Positions 27,931-37,298 of a stretch of DNA of 64,000 nt are shown one piece after another. This DNA comes from Candidatus Colwellia aromaticivorans. GTDB lineage: Bacteria; Pseudomonadota; Gammaproteobacteria; Enterobacterales; Alteromonadaceae. Both the position numbers and the translations under genes were made by a program. Each line of letters starts with the position of its first letter. Within the stretch, counting starts at the first letter, position 1. The notes under the pieces were generated by a model. The model was not told the DNA's origin. It saw nothing but the letters and a program-made list of their open reading frames with translations, and did not search any database. The DNA lies in the NCBI RefSeq assembly GCF_003333305.1, contig NZ_QOLD01000053.1, forward strand, positions 1 through 64,000, in the 5' to 3' direction.

Positions 27931-29283
27931 CTAAGTAAGTACATCTTCTAGCTTGTCCAATGCATCACTGTTACTATCAGCTAACTGCTGATAATGCTCT
28001 ATCATTTCAAGCAGCTTAGGATCAGATTTGTCTTGATGAAAATCCATATTTCTTTGGATGTTGATTATTAGCTTTTCTAAAGTTTCATCAATAAATTTAT
28101 CTCTGTTACCTTTTTGAGTCAGTGTACTTGTTCTTTTGAACACATTGTTTTCGACAAATTTAATTAGGTAGCGAATATTTCGTTTACCTGAGCCTTCTAC
28201 AGTTAAAACGTCTTTCTCAATCAGACTTTTCAAGTCTCTTGTCGCAGTAGCAAGTGAGCAACCGGTTATAGCTCTGTATTTTTCATTACTAATACCGTCA
28301 GTAACAAAACCTTCGGGTCCTGAAGCAAACATTTTAAGTAATGCTTTGCTCTGTCTATCATTGAGTTCAGTTTGTTGGTGCTTCTCCCAAAACTTAGATT
28401 TCTCTAAGATGAAATCAACTTTATTAGCTGCTAATACTTGCGCATCATGCGTAATATTTACAAACCAATTAACCCAGTTTGAAACGTTTAAGGTTGTATT
28501 TGTGTCTTGAAGCTCTTGATAATACTGTTTTCTGTTGGCGTTAATCGTCGCTGAAAGGCTAAATAGCGGCGGACTCTCGAAGTCTTGATAAAGTGCATGC
28601 TCGGCTATAGCTCTTCCTATACGACCATTACCATCTTCAAAGGGGTGAATTGATACAAACCATAAATGAGCAATAGCCGCTCTTACTGGGCCAGATAGTT
28701 TACTTTCATTGGTATTGGGCAAAGCCGTGGCATTGTACCAATCGAAAAATTGCTGCATTTCTTTAGCAACGTCATTTCTTGAAGTACCTGGTGCTTTGAA
28801 TACGACCTCGATGTTTCCATACAAGTCGTCTTTGATTACATCAACGGTTTCATTTCTATATTCACCTTTAAGTACTGGTTTTCTAGCGTTATCATCATCC
28901 TGAAGCAATAACTTGTGCCAGTAGCAAAGTTTCTCTTTGTTTAGTGGCTGATTAAGGCTTTCTCTAACATTGATAAGTAATGCAGCAATGCCTTCTTCTT
29001 TTAGATGAGGAGTTGAGCTTGATTCAACGTCAAGGCCAAGGAAACGAGCTACAGATGAACGAACTTCCTCTCGGTTAAGGTTTTCACCCTCAATTTCACT
29101 AGAGTTTATGGCTTCTTCAACGATCAATAAGATATGAGCTTCTTGCTGAAACTCCAGATTTAATTGTGCTAATCGACCGAGCAGACTGTATGCATTCTGC
29201 TGATACTTTTGCACAATGGGCTCTAATTCACTGGTGTTATAAGTGAACTCGGGCCAATTTTGTTGTTGCCAATTATATTTCAT
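27931..29283 (-). CDS. Fic family AMPylator with N-terminal inhibitory motif and winged helix
   Basis: 450 residues. The Fic core HPFEDGNGRIGR (around 210-222) is complete, so AMP transfer is chemically possible. The N-terminal inhibitory helix SSEIEGEN satisfies (S/T)xxxE(G/N), making it a class II, self-inhibited Fic. A C-terminal winged-helix region (residues about 310-380, with LNDRQSKALLKMF and SLATATRDLKSLIEKDVL) could bind DNA. A purine-rich AAGGAAGGGG precedes ATG 29281-29283. The protein target is unknown. The ACTCAT repeats around the start suggest self-regulation. Confidence 0.9.
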   Translation of the reverse strand: MKYNWQQQNWPEFTYNTSELEPIVQKYQQNAYSLLGRLAQLNLEFQQEAHILLIVEEAINSSEIEGENLNREEVRSSVARFLGLDVESSSTPHLKEEGIAALLINVRESLNQPLNKEKLCYWHKLLLQDDDNARKPVLKGEYRNETVDVIKDDLYGNIEVVFKAPGTSRNDVAKEMQQFFDWYNATALPNTNESKLSGPVRAAIAHLWFVSIHPFEDGNGRIGRAIAEHALYQDFESPPLFSLSATINANRKQYYQELQDTNTTLNVSNWVNWFVNITHDAQVLAANKVDFILEKSKFWEKHQQTELNDRQSKALLKMFASGPEGFVTDGISNEKYRAITGCSLATATRDLKSLIEKDVLTVEGSGKRNIRYLIKFVENNVFKRTSTLTQKGNRDKFIDETLEKLIINIQRNMDFHQDKSDPKLLEMIEHYQQLADSNSDALDKLEDVLT

Positions 29284-29303
29284 GAGTTAAAAACCCCTTC
29301 CTT

Positions 29304-29334
29304 TTAACTCATAATACATCTCAATATGAGTTAA
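29304..29334 (-). promoter_or_regulatory. Inverted-repeat operator upstream of fic
   Basis: TTAACTCATA (29304-29313) and TATGAGTTAA (29325-29334) are perfect 10-bp arms with an 11-bp spacer, 20 bp before the fic start. Related half-sites overlap the fic start codon (29281-29289) and lie near 29350. Confidence 0.7.
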
Positions 29335-29530
29335 TAAAAGTACTTTTTTACTCATGACCATATTTAAAAATTATTGAATAATAAGGTTCGTACACCGACT
29401 GGTATAAGATTAAATGTTAGGATGAAATTGAAACAAACTAGACAATATAAGCATTTTTATATATTGTTGATGTCTAGAAGGTGTCGCTACAGGCCTTGTG
29501 TATATTGGGGTGTTGACATTGCACAGGTAA

Positions 29531-29645
29531 GATCTAACGCTTAATCTGTGACAAGCATAAAGATCTATTTGTTAGTTTGGGAAGTATCAAAAAAGATCTT
29601 TGTGAACCTCTTCTACATCCCCTGTAAAATACGATCTAAGGATCT
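29531..29645. other. Gene-free stretch with five GATCT sites
   Basis: GATCT occurs at 29531, 29562, 29595, 29633 and 29641, the first four spaced 31-38 bp. The 29335-29865 gap has no ORF that I can support. No DnaA boxes are seen. Confidence 0.6.
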
Positions 29646-29865
29646 ACTGCTTAACTTCGAATGACAATTAGTTATAGAATTTAAATTTAACTATTCGAGG
29701 TTTTCGCTTTATTCTCCTCATTGCTCAGGCTTAGTCGTCGAACGCTTAACCCCAAGATGTATTTAAAAGTTACCTGTTTTATTTGGAATATTTTAAACGC
29801 TGTATTTTCTGATGGTTTTACAATATTTGTTACGCTAAAATACCATAGACTAACAAGGAGTTACC

Positions 29866-30519
29866 ATGATTGAAGTCAAAGATTTGTGTTTTATCCGTAA
29901 TGATGGCGATAACAAGCAAAACATTTTAAATCATCTTGATTTGTCTGTACCCGCAGCACAACACCTTGCATTGCTAGGTGATAGTGGCTCAGGTAAAACC
30001 ACCTTTTTGCACATTCTAGCGGGCCTACTTAAAGCAGATAGCGGTTCAGTCAGTGTTAATAACCAAGAGCTCTCTACACTAAATGAACAAGAACTTGCAC
30101 TTTACCGCCGTAAAATAGGGCTAATATTTCAGCATTATCAATTGCTAGATTGCTTAACCGTAAAGCAAAATATTTTATTTCAGCACAAACTAAACTTTCC
30201 AAATCAAACGGCTAGTGAGTTTGACCATCTAGTTAAGGAGTTAGGGCTACAAAATAAGCTCAATGCCCTACCTCATCAACTTTCTGGTGGTGAACAACAA
30301 AGGGTCGGTATTGCCAGAGCCTTACTGAATAAACCTCAGATTATTTTTGCAGATGAACCTACAGGTAACTTAGATCAAAAGCGCTCGCACCAAGTTGTCA
30401 AACTACTTACCGAGTTATGCAGAGAGCGAAAAATCAACTTAGTAATGGTGACTCATAGTCATCAATTAACTGATTACTTTGATCAAGTCAAAGTGCTTAG
30501 AGATGGCCATTTTGACTAA
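29866..30519 (+). CDS. AttE-like ABC transporter ATP-binding protein
   Basis: 217-residue ATPase of the LolD/MacB/FtsE group. Walker A is LLGDSGSGKTTFLHILAGLL, the signature is LSGGEQQRVGIARALL, Walker B is IIFADEPTGNLD and the switch His is in MVTHSHQL. AAGGAG lies 5 nt before the start. The downstream large FtsX-type permease and lipoprotein recall the AttEFGH arrangement of Agrobacterium and Vibrio annotations. The substrate is unknown; lipid or lipoprotein handling is typical of the class. Confidence 0.9.
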   Translation: MIEVKDLCFIRNDGDNKQNILNHLDLSVPAAQHLALLGDSGSGKTTFLHILAGLLKADSGSVSVNNQELSTLNEQELALYRRKIGLIFQHYQLLDCLTVKQNILFQHKLNFPNQTASEFDHLVKELGLQNKLNALPHQLSGGEQQRVGIARALLNKPQIIFADEPTGNLDQKRSHQVVKLLTELCRERKINLVMVTHSHQLTDYFDQVKVLRDGHFD

Positions 30520-32905
30520 TTCGGCGAATGAAATTAAACTAATTTTAACCACCCATATATCGTTTTATCGAAGACATCCTTGGTTAATGGCATTGTTTAT
30601 TTTAGGGTTTAGTTTAGGTAGTGCCCTATTAACTGCAATTTCTGGGCTTAATCAAGAAGCAAAAATTCGTTATCAACATTCCTCAGCATTAATCAATAAT
30701 CCCGTCACCCATTTAATTAAACCACTCATGGGAAAACAGACTATTGATGGTGATGTATGGATAAATTTACGGCAACAGGGTTTTATAAATGCCCAACCTG
30801 TTTTACGCGGTAAATTAAAAACAAGTGAAGACAAAACGCTGGCAATTCAAGGTGTAGATACCTTGTTATGGTTAAACACGCAATACAAACTAAGTAACAA
30901 AAATGTCAATAAAGCGCCCTCTCGCTTTTCTCTTTCTACCTTGTTAGTAGACTCGCAATTTGCTGACCGAATTTACACCGCAGCGAGTAGCCAAGCACAA
31001 TTTGTTCTGCAAAATGGACAATATCAACCAGACATTAGTTTGGCTGATGGTATTGGGCTATGGGCAATTACCGATATTGCCCATGCTGATTATTTATTAG
31101 AGGCTAAAGGTCAATTAAGCTTTATTGAGCTGTCGCATGTTACTGAGCAGCAATTAGCGCAAATTAAACAGTTGATTGCGGGGCAAGCACAGCTAGTTGA
31201 TGCGCAGCAACAATCGTTTGATGTGCTGTCACAAGCGTTCTTTTTTAATCTTACCGCACTTGCCATGCTTGGCTATATTGTTGCGGCATTTTTGAGTTTT
31301 AACGCCATAAAACTCACCTTAACTGCACGAAAAAAATTGTTGAAGCAAATGCAGTTGTTGGGCTGCACCAAGCTAAATATTCAACTTAGTCTTACTGTTG
31401 AACTTGTTATTGTGAGCATTTGTACCGCGCTTTTAGGCTCATTAGGCGGGTACTTCATTGCTAATGGGCTAGTGCTTGATGTAAATCGCACATTGGTGGG
31501 CTTGTATCAACTTGATAAAACGCTTGTTATCCATTGGCAATGGTCAAATGTTTTATTGGGTTTTGCACTTAATATCTCTGCGTTAGCGGTAATATTGTTA
31601 ACTCAAGCCAAGCAGGTTGCCAATAAAGGTCCATTGATGTTTTACAGTTTATTGGTAAGTACCTCAGCGGGGTTAATTTGGTTACTCAATTACGCAACTA
31701 ACGAATACAAAGCTTTACTGTTGTGTTTTACTATTTTGATATTGTTTATTTTGCTAGTGCCTAAAGCACTATCGGGTTTGGTTGCATTTCCTTTTACCAT
31801 GACTAATCCGTTAACCCAGTGGCTACATGCCGATACGCGATTTCACTTAAAAGACTTACATATTGCCATTATTGCTATTTTAGTTGCCCTTGGTAGTGCC
31901 GTAGGCATGCAAATTATGGTGAATAGTTTTAGTACTACCTTAAATGCACATCTTGAAAAACAACTGAGTGCAGATATTTATTTACGCTCAGATAAGCTCG
32001 ATCAAAATTTAAGGCAAACACTCAGTAACTTGCCTGAAATTAAGCTAATAAGCATATATATGAAAAGCGAAGGCAAAGTAAACAATGTTCCTGCAAAGCT
32101 TTCAAGCTTTGGTGAAAGCTTTAAACATTATCAGCATATTTCGCTTACATCAGGTTTACCCATTAGTGATGAAAACTTCACTGATAAAGGGTGTTTGGCT
32201 AATGAGCAAAGCAAAATTAAATTTGGTTTTTCTTTAGGACATGTGGCTGTATTTGAGCAAAACTTAATGCGTTTTAACTGCCGTATAACGGGTTTTTTTT
32301 ATGATTATGGTAACCCAAGTGTCTCATTACTCACATTGGAAAAACGACAAAAAGCAGCAGAGCTAAACACGGAATATGTGGGTTATTCAATTCGCCTAAA
32401 AAGTAGTACCACAGTTGCACAATTTAGCGAGCGTTTAATTAACGAGTTCAAACAAGACAGCACAAAGATTTTGCCAAACAAACGCTTTAAACAATTAGCC
32501 AATGCCTTATTTGACGATACCTTTGTAGTGACCAAAGCGCTTAATGGCTTTATTCTCGCCATTGCATTGTTAAGTCTGTGTACCAGCCTTTTAAGTTTAA
32601 GTGTTAATCAATTAAAACAATTAACCGTATTACGTAACTTAGGGGTAACACAGCAGCAATTATTAATCATGAAGTTACTACAAACCGGAGGTATAGTGTT
32701 ATTTACTGCATTATTTGCTGTTCCGCTTGGCTTTGCCCTTGGCTTTTCGTTATTAACTTTTGTAATGCCGATTGCGTTTGGCTGGACCATTCACTTTAGT
32801 TTAGATTTGTCCAGTTTACTACTATTGTGCTTAACGCTAGTTGGAGTATCTGTTTTGTGTGCCTACTTGCCTATTCGTAAATTAACCAACTTAGAGATCA
32901 CGTGA
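30503..32905 (+). CDS. AttFG-like FtsX-family ABC permease
   Basis: About 800 residues. An N-terminal TM helix (PWLMALFILGFSLGSALLTA) is followed by a large periplasmic domain, a first FtsX block of three helices (including ALAMLGYIVAAFLSFNAIKL), a second periplasmic domain and a second FtsX block near the C-terminus (LNGFILAIALLSLCTSLLSL onward). Together these form a complete two-half MacB/LolCE-like transporter. ATG 30503-30505 overlaps the ATPase gene by 17 nt. It joins the lipoprotein gene as TGATG. Confidence 0.88.
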   Translation: MAILTNSANEIKLILTTHISFYRRHPWLMALFILGFSLGSALLTAISGLNQEAKIRYQHSSALINNPVTHLIKPLMGKQTIDGDVWINLRQQGFINAQPVLRGKLKTSEDKTLAIQGVDTLLWLNTQYKLSNKNVNKAPSRFSLSTLLVDSQFADRIYTAASSQAQFVLQNGQYQPDISLADGIGLWAITDIAHADYLLEAKGQLSFIELSHVTEQQLAQIKQLIAGQAQLVDAQQQSFDVLSQAFFFNLTALAMLGYIVAAFLSFNAIKLTLTARKKLLKQMQLLGCTKLNIQLSLTVELVIVSICTALLGSLGGYFIANGLVLDVNRTLVGLYQLDKTLVIHWQWSNVLLGFALNISALAVILLTQAKQVANKGPLMFYSLLVSTSAGLIWLLNYATNEYKALLLCFTILILFILLVPKALSGLVAFPFTMTNPLTQWLHADTRFHLKDLHIAIIAILVALGSAVGMQIMVNSFSTTLNAHLEKQLSADIYLRSDKLDQNLRQTLSNLPEIKLISIYMKSEGKVNNVPAKLSSFGESFKHYQHISLTSGLPISDENFTDKGCLANEQSKIKFGFSLGHVAVFEQNLMRFNCRITGFFYDYGNPSVSLLTLEKRQKAAELNTEYVGYSIRLKSSTTVAQFSERLINEFKQDSTKILPNKRFKQLANALFDDTFVVTKALNGFILAIALLSLCTSLLSLSVNQLKQLTVLRNLGVTQQQLLIMKLLQTGGIVLFTALFAVPLGFALGFSLLTFVMPIAFGWTIHFSLDLSSLLLLCLTLVGVSVLCAYLPIRKLTNLEIT

Positions 32906-33981
32906 TGAAAAAGCGAATAGTGAAAAGGTTATTACTCACCGGGCTTGTTTTTGTGTCCTTTGCTTTTGTACTGGGTGCTTGTCAGCCTACGGAGCAAAAA
33001 TCGAAACCGTCTGCGTTGCAAATGGCCATCGGTAAGCCTGTAACAAGGGGCTCTACATTAGTCTTCCCAAAAGATCATGGTATTCACGCTGAACAAGGCA
33101 TTGAATGGTGGTATTTAACGGCTAATTTACAAAGTGACACTGGCGAAACCTTCGGTGTTCAATGGACACTGTTTCGTACATTAATGCCGAGTGAAATTGA
33201 ATCAAAATGGTGGGATAACAACCTTTATTTCGCCCACTTTGCTATGCAACATAAACAAGCACATGTTGCGTTTGAACGTTTTTCACGAGCAGGCCAAGCC
33301 AAGGTGACTAGCTCGCCGTTTAATGCCGTTATTGATGATTGGCAATTGAGCAGTATCAATGATGACTTTTTACCACTGAGCCTAACGGCAGCACATGAAA
33401 ACTACCAAATAGCGTTATCATTAAGCGACAGCCCAATAACATTACATGGCGTAAATGGTTACAGTCAAAAAAACCAAAGTGGCCATGCGTCTTATTATTT
33501 TAGTTATCCATTTTTAAAAGTAAAAGGCAGTCTAACTTTTGCCGGAAGTACGTATAAAGTGACAGGTAATGCGTGGTATGACAGAGAATGGTCCGCCAGT
33601 TTACTTGACAAGAATCAACTTGGTTGGGACTGGTTCAGTCTAGTTGACTCGCAATCGACAAAAAAAGGGCTAATGCTATTTTGCATTAGAGGTAATGGAC
33701 ACAGTTATGATTATTGCAGTGGTACGCACATAGCGTCTAATGGTGAAGCAACTGAGATTTCAAAAGAAAGTATTAAGCTGTCTGTCGTTGAAACGGTAAT
33801 ATTAGATAATCGCGATTATCCCAGCAAGTGGCAGGTTGAGTTACCTAATACCCCTGCCATTTTTATCCAAAGTATCACCAAAGATTCGCGCAATCAATTA
33901 ACTATTCCCTATTGGGAAGGCCGAGTTAAAGCAACAGGAGGCTTTAATGGTAAAGGCTATGCCGAAATAACCGGATATTAA
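32905..33981 (+). CDS. AttH/CrtC-like lipoprotein (lipocalin-like hydratase fold)
   Basis: About 358 residues with a lipoprotein signal peptide ending in the lipobox LGAC. The body has AEQGIEWWYLTANLQSDTGE near the N-terminus, YFSYPFLKVKG and YDREWSASLLDKNQLGWDWF, typical of the AttH/hydroxyneurosporene synthase (CrtC, carotenoid 1,2-hydratase) superfamily. It starts in the TGATG overlap with the permease gene. Being anchored in the envelope next to a MacB-like transporter, it may process or carry a lipid-like substrate (inference). Confidence 0.87.
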   Translation: MKKRIVKRLLLTGLVFVSFAFVLGACQPTEQKSKPSALQMAIGKPVTRGSTLVFPKDHGIHAEQGIEWWYLTANLQSDTGETFGVQWTLFRTLMPSEIESKWWDNNLYFAHFAMQHKQAHVAFERFSRAGQAKVTSSPFNAVIDDWQLSSINDDFLPLSLTAAHENYQIALSLSDSPITLHGVNGYSQKNQSGHASYYFSYPFLKVKGSLTFAGSTYKVTGNAWYDREWSASLLDKNQLGWDWFSLVDSQSTKKGLMLFCIRGNGHSYDYCSGTHIASNGEATEISKESIKLSVVETVILDNRDYPSKWQVELPNTPAIFIQSITKDSRNQLTIPYWEGRVKATGGFNGKGYAEITGY

Positions 33982-34009
33982 TCAACCTATCTAGTCGATT
34001 CAGGTAGCG

Positions 34010-35248
34010 TTAATCAACTTTTCTTTTTCTACCACTCTCCGCTCTCATTTTGTTTTCAGACTGAACATATATAGTATCTGTGGTTGCCATGCTCGCATGA
34101 CCTAAGTCTTCAGAAAGATCCTTTAAAGACCGACCTCGCTCAATTTCCATACTTGCTCCAGTATGTCGAAGCCAATGCGTGGTAGCTTCTTTAAGTTTCC
34201 TCGATTTATTTTCACCTTCAAGTTGTTTCATGCGGGTATATGCTTGGTCAAAGACAACTTGTACTAAACGCCTAAGATGTCTTGAGGTCATTCCTCCTTG
34301 ACCTCGAACTTTTTCAACAAGTACATTATTCTCACTACTTGCAGGAAGTCCAGAAAGTCCACGAGATAATCGATATCGTTTTAAAAACGGCATAAAATCC
34401 GGTGGCACCGTTGTATCACGAAGTTTTCTGCCTTTTCCAAATATTTTTAACCACCAATTTTGATCTTCATCTTGCCAAAAATGTCCCATAATTGGTGACC
34501 AATTATCACGTTCTGAAAGTTCTGATATTCGTAAAAACAAGGTTTTTAACGAGGCAATAACAAAAAGGTTTCGCTCATATAATTGATCTTCATTCGCCAT
34601 AGATACTGCTGTATCTAATAAATATTGCCATTGAGAGCTAGACAACCTTTTCACTTCTTTAACTTGTGCATCACTAATAAAATGCTTGCAATCTTTTTTG
34701 GCTATTTGTGCAGGATTTCCATAGCAAAGTTCTTCACCCATCAAGTAGTTATAAAACACAATAATGGCAGTAAATGTAGAGGTTAATGTCTGTTGTGAAG
34801 GACGATATTTTTTCTTATTAACCTCTTTAGATACTTGGCTTTTAGCCGCTTGTATTTTGAAGGGACGCCATAATTCATTTGAATTGAAATAGCTGTTTTT
34901 AAGCTTGAATCTTTCTTGGCTACTGGTGCCAATCCAACTTACCGGAGGTTTCCAACAAAAATCAGCGTATTCTAGAATGTCAGCTTTTCTGAGTTCATCA
35001 ATGGGCTGTTTTTTTTCGTTAAATGACCACAGTAAAAATTTCTCAATCTCGTTACGGAACCTATCATAAGTATGAACAGATTTGTTTCGTCCGGTGTATT
35101 CAAGAAAAGATTTTCCCCATTGCCAATGTGTTAAAGACCATGCAGAACTAGTTGTTATAAAATCATTAAGTTTTGGATAATCATCAAGCTCTAATTTACA
35201 TAGCTCTACATATATTGGGTAAAGTGGTACGGGAGTTTTTATGGGCAT
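34010..35248 (-). CDS. Tyrosine recombinase / phage-type integrase
   Basis: About 412 residues from ATG 35246-35248; a TTG at 35323 would add 25. The first catalytic Arg lies in LKTLFLRISELSE, the HxxR block is HWLRHTGAS, and LGHASMATTDTIYVQSE carries the H/W-type residue and the nucleophilic Tyr. The SAM-like N-terminal domain precedes. It is not obviously beside a tRNA or att site. It closes the accessory region 23-35 kb, which it may once have mobilised. Convergent with the lipoprotein gene, about 30 bp away. Confidence 0.88.
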   Translation of the reverse strand: MPIKTPVPLYPIYVELCKLELDDYPKLNDFITTSSAWSLTHWQWGKSFLEYTGRNKSVHTYDRFRNEIEKFLLWSFNEKKQPIDELRKADILEYADFCWKPPVSWIGTSSQERFKLKNSYFNSNELWRPFKIQAAKSQVSKEVNKKKYRPSQQTLTSTFTAIIVFYNYLMGEELCYGNPAQIAKKDCKHFISDAQVKEVKRLSSSQWQYLLDTAVSMANEDQLYERNLFVIASLKTLFLRISELSERDNWSPIMGHFWQDEDQNWWLKIFGKGRKLRDTTVPPDFMPFLKRYRLSRGLSGLPASSENNVLVEKVRGQGGMTSRHLRRLVQVVFDQAYTRMKQLEGENKSRKLKEATTHWLRHTGASMEIERGRSLKDLSEDLGHASMATTDTIYVQSENKMRAESGRKRKVD

Positions 35249-35394
35249 ATGTAAATTATTAAAGATATTTTTAAGTCGACTATACTTTCCCCTCCCTTCT
35301 ATGTCCAATACTAGGGGTATCAAATAGATCTTTACTAAATTAATGTTAATAATAGTGATTAAGTAAAAATGGTATATGAGTTTTTATTTTAAGC

Positions 35395-36288
35395 TTAAAA
35401 CTGTTTGTTTGCTGCGGTAACAATTTCAACAATGGCGGGATGCTTTAATCTACGCTCTGGAGAGATAATATAGTAATGCTCTTTAATTTCGTCGGTACGC
35501 CCAACAATTTTAACATCGTATTTATCAGTAACGTATTCGTCAATTAGGGTCGGACTGCTAAAAACACCAAAACCCGCTTGTCCAAAGGACTTCATTAATG
35601 CACTGTCATCAAACTCCGCAACAATGTTTGGCGATATATTATGCTTTTCTAACCATGATGATAAGCGTGTTCTTACTGCTGACTTTTTACTTTGCATTAA
35701 CCAAGGTAACTCTGATAAAGATTGAAGCAAGTCATTGGGTAAATTTTGCAAAAGTGTTTCTGCCGCAAAAAAAGTAAAGCCACATTCAACAAGTAGATAA
35801 TTGTATGCTTTCACATGATTTCCTAACTGAAGCGGTTGGTCTGTCAATATACAATCTAACTTATTAATAGCTAAGTCTGCTACTAAACTATCCTGGTCAC
35901 CTTCCACACAAATTAATCGCACTCTATCTTTCATTTTTAACACAGGTGAAAGTAGTTGATAAGCCAATACTTTAGGTATTACGTCTACTATCCCTACCGT
36001 AAATGTATGCCATAACACAGGCTGCTGTCTTTTTAATATATGTTTTACTTCATCACCTAGTTGAAAAATTTCTTCAGCATAGCTATAGATTAATTGCCCT
36101 ACTTCAGAAGGAAATAATTTTTTTCCTTTTCGATCAAATAAATTAACACCAACTTGAGCTTCAAAACTGGTGATTTGTCCACTTATCGTTTGTGGCGTTA
36201 GATTTAATCTTGTACTAGCCTTACTAATACTACCTTCAGTTGCAACGACATAAAAATAAAATAGATGGTTATAATTAAGTGGACTCAT
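35395..36288 (-). CDS. nhaR: LysR-family regulator NhaR, Na+-responsive activator
   Basis: 297 residues. The N-terminus NYNHLFYFYVVATEGSISKA and LNLTPQTISGQITSFE closely fit NhaR (NYNHLYYFWxVxxEG pattern). The C-terminal substrate-binding domain follows, with the DSALMKSFGQAGFGVFSSP segment. NhaR activates sodium/proton antiporter genes in response to Na+. Here the gene is divergent from the Mrp-type antiporter operon starting at 36.5 kb, its likely target (inference from position). Confidence 0.93.
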   Translation of the reverse strand: MSPLNYNHLFYFYVVATEGSISKASTRLNLTPQTISGQITSFEAQVGVNLFDRKGKKLFPSEVGQLIYSYAEEIFQLGDEVKHILKRQQPVLWHTFTVGIVDVIPKVLAYQLLSPVLKMKDRVRLICVEGDQDSLVADLAINKLDCILTDQPLQLGNHVKAYNYLLVECGFTFFAAETLLQNLPNDLLQSLSELPWLMQSKKSAVRTRLSSWLEKHNISPNIVAEFDDSALMKSFGQAGFGVFSSPTLIDEYVTDKYDVKIVGRTDEIKEHYYIISPERRLKHPAIVEIVTAANKQF

Positions 36289-36379
36289 ATATTATTTCAC
36301 CAAGTTTTTACGATGATAATATCAATAATATTCGAATTTACCTACAACAACAACTGAACTATACCTAAGGAGTGCCCTA

Positions 36380-36437
36380 TATACCCATGATACTTCAACT
36401 CCAGCTGAATCCAACATATTGAAGTAACATGGGTATA
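36380..36437. mobile_element. 58-bp deletion derivative of a MITE-like element
   Basis: Begins TATACCCATGATACTTCAA and ends CATATTGAAGTAACATGGG-TATA, with the internal part CTCCAGCTGAATCC. The ends match the 267-bp element at 57361-57627; the middle is missing. It sits in the nhaR-operon gap and could alter the divergent promoters. TA or TATA at both edges is consistent with a TA target duplication. Confidence 0.72.
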
Positions 36438-36513
36438 AAATACATTGTTGGACAATTATATAAATTTTTGAAACAACGTGCAGTATTGAAATTAGCGGTA
36501 AATGAGGCAATAG

Positions 36514-36828
36514 ATGAAGATTGATGTTCAGAACTCTTTAGTTGATTACGACCATACATTAGATGCTGATATTCAGCGTAGACTACTGCTTGCATTGTCA
36601 AAAGTTAAATCTCATATATCTTCTATCACTTTTATACTATCAAGTGTTGTTAGTGTTACAGGACACCATGCAAACCATTGCTCATTAACTATTACACTTA
36701 AACGATTATCTGACATCTCAGTTGAAGAAACTCAAGTAGATATCAATAACGCTATCGATCGTACCATTCAAAAAGCAACTCATATTATTTTTCGTAAAAT
36801 TTCAACAGGAGGAGATAATCGGATATGA
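36514..36828 (+). CDS. HPF/RaiA-family ribosome-associated protein
   Basis: 104 residues. DADIQRRLLLALSKVKSHIS, a central CSLTITLKR strand and DINNAIDRTIQKATHIIFRK match the small HPF/RaiA-like proteins often annotated in proteobacteria. Long-form HPF proteins silence ribosomes in stress. It is the first gene of the Mrp operon; the 3' end overlaps mnhE by 4 nt, so it is translated together with the antiporter. No His/Lys-rich C-terminal extension is present. Confidence 0.75.
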   Translation: MKIDVQNSLVDYDHTLDADIQRRLLLALSKVKSHISSITFILSSVVSVTGHHANHCSLTITLKRLSDISVEETQVDINNAIDRTIQKATHIIFRKISTGGDNRI

Positions 36829-37298
36829 AAACACATACCATCAGCCTGTTTTTTACTTTAGCTACTTTTTGGCTGCTTAATTCAGGTCACAATACCCTAC
36901 TCATTTTACTGCTTGGCCTCGCTTCTATTTGTTTGGTGATTGCAATTGTTCATCGAATGGATGTGGTTGATCATGAATCACAGCCGATTCATTTAACGCA
37001 AAATATTTTTAGCTACCTTTTATGGCTTATCAAAGAAGTAATACATTCCAATATCATCGTGATAAAACATATTTGGCTAGGAAATAAAAGCATATCTCCA
37101 ACGTTAAGAAGAATTAGAGTCAGCCAAAAAACTGATATGGGAAAGGTAATATATGCAAACTCCATCAATTTAACCCCTGGTACTGTAACAATAGATCTCA
37201 TTGATGATGAAGTTGTAGTGCATGCACTACTTCAAAAAGATATTGAAACATTACTCGCCGGTGAAATGGATCGTCGAGTAAGTTTGCTGGAACGCTAA
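36825..37298 (+). CDS. mnhE: Na+/H+ antiporter subunit E
   Basis: 157 residues; two TM helices at the N-terminus, then the cytoplasmic tail with LTPGTVTIDLIDDEVVVHAL, the MnhE/MrpE signature. Part of the Mrp complex, which exchanges monovalent cations for protons using seven or so dissimilar subunits. The start overlaps the HPF-like stop by 4 nt and the stop overlaps mnhF as TAATG. Confidence 0.92.
   Translation: MKTHTISLFFTLATFWLLNSGHNTLLILLLGLASICLVIAIVHRMDVVDHESQPIHLTQNIFSYLLWLIKEVIHSNIIVIKHIWLGNKSISPTLRRIRVSQKTDMGKVIYANSINLTPGTVTIDLIDDEVVVHALLQKDIETLLAGEMDRRVSLLER

Noticed and set aside
29520-29660. oriC-like region with AAGATCTATTT motifs
   Set aside because: No DnaA boxes, no dnaA, dnaN, mnmG or related genes nearby, and flanking genes are accessory.
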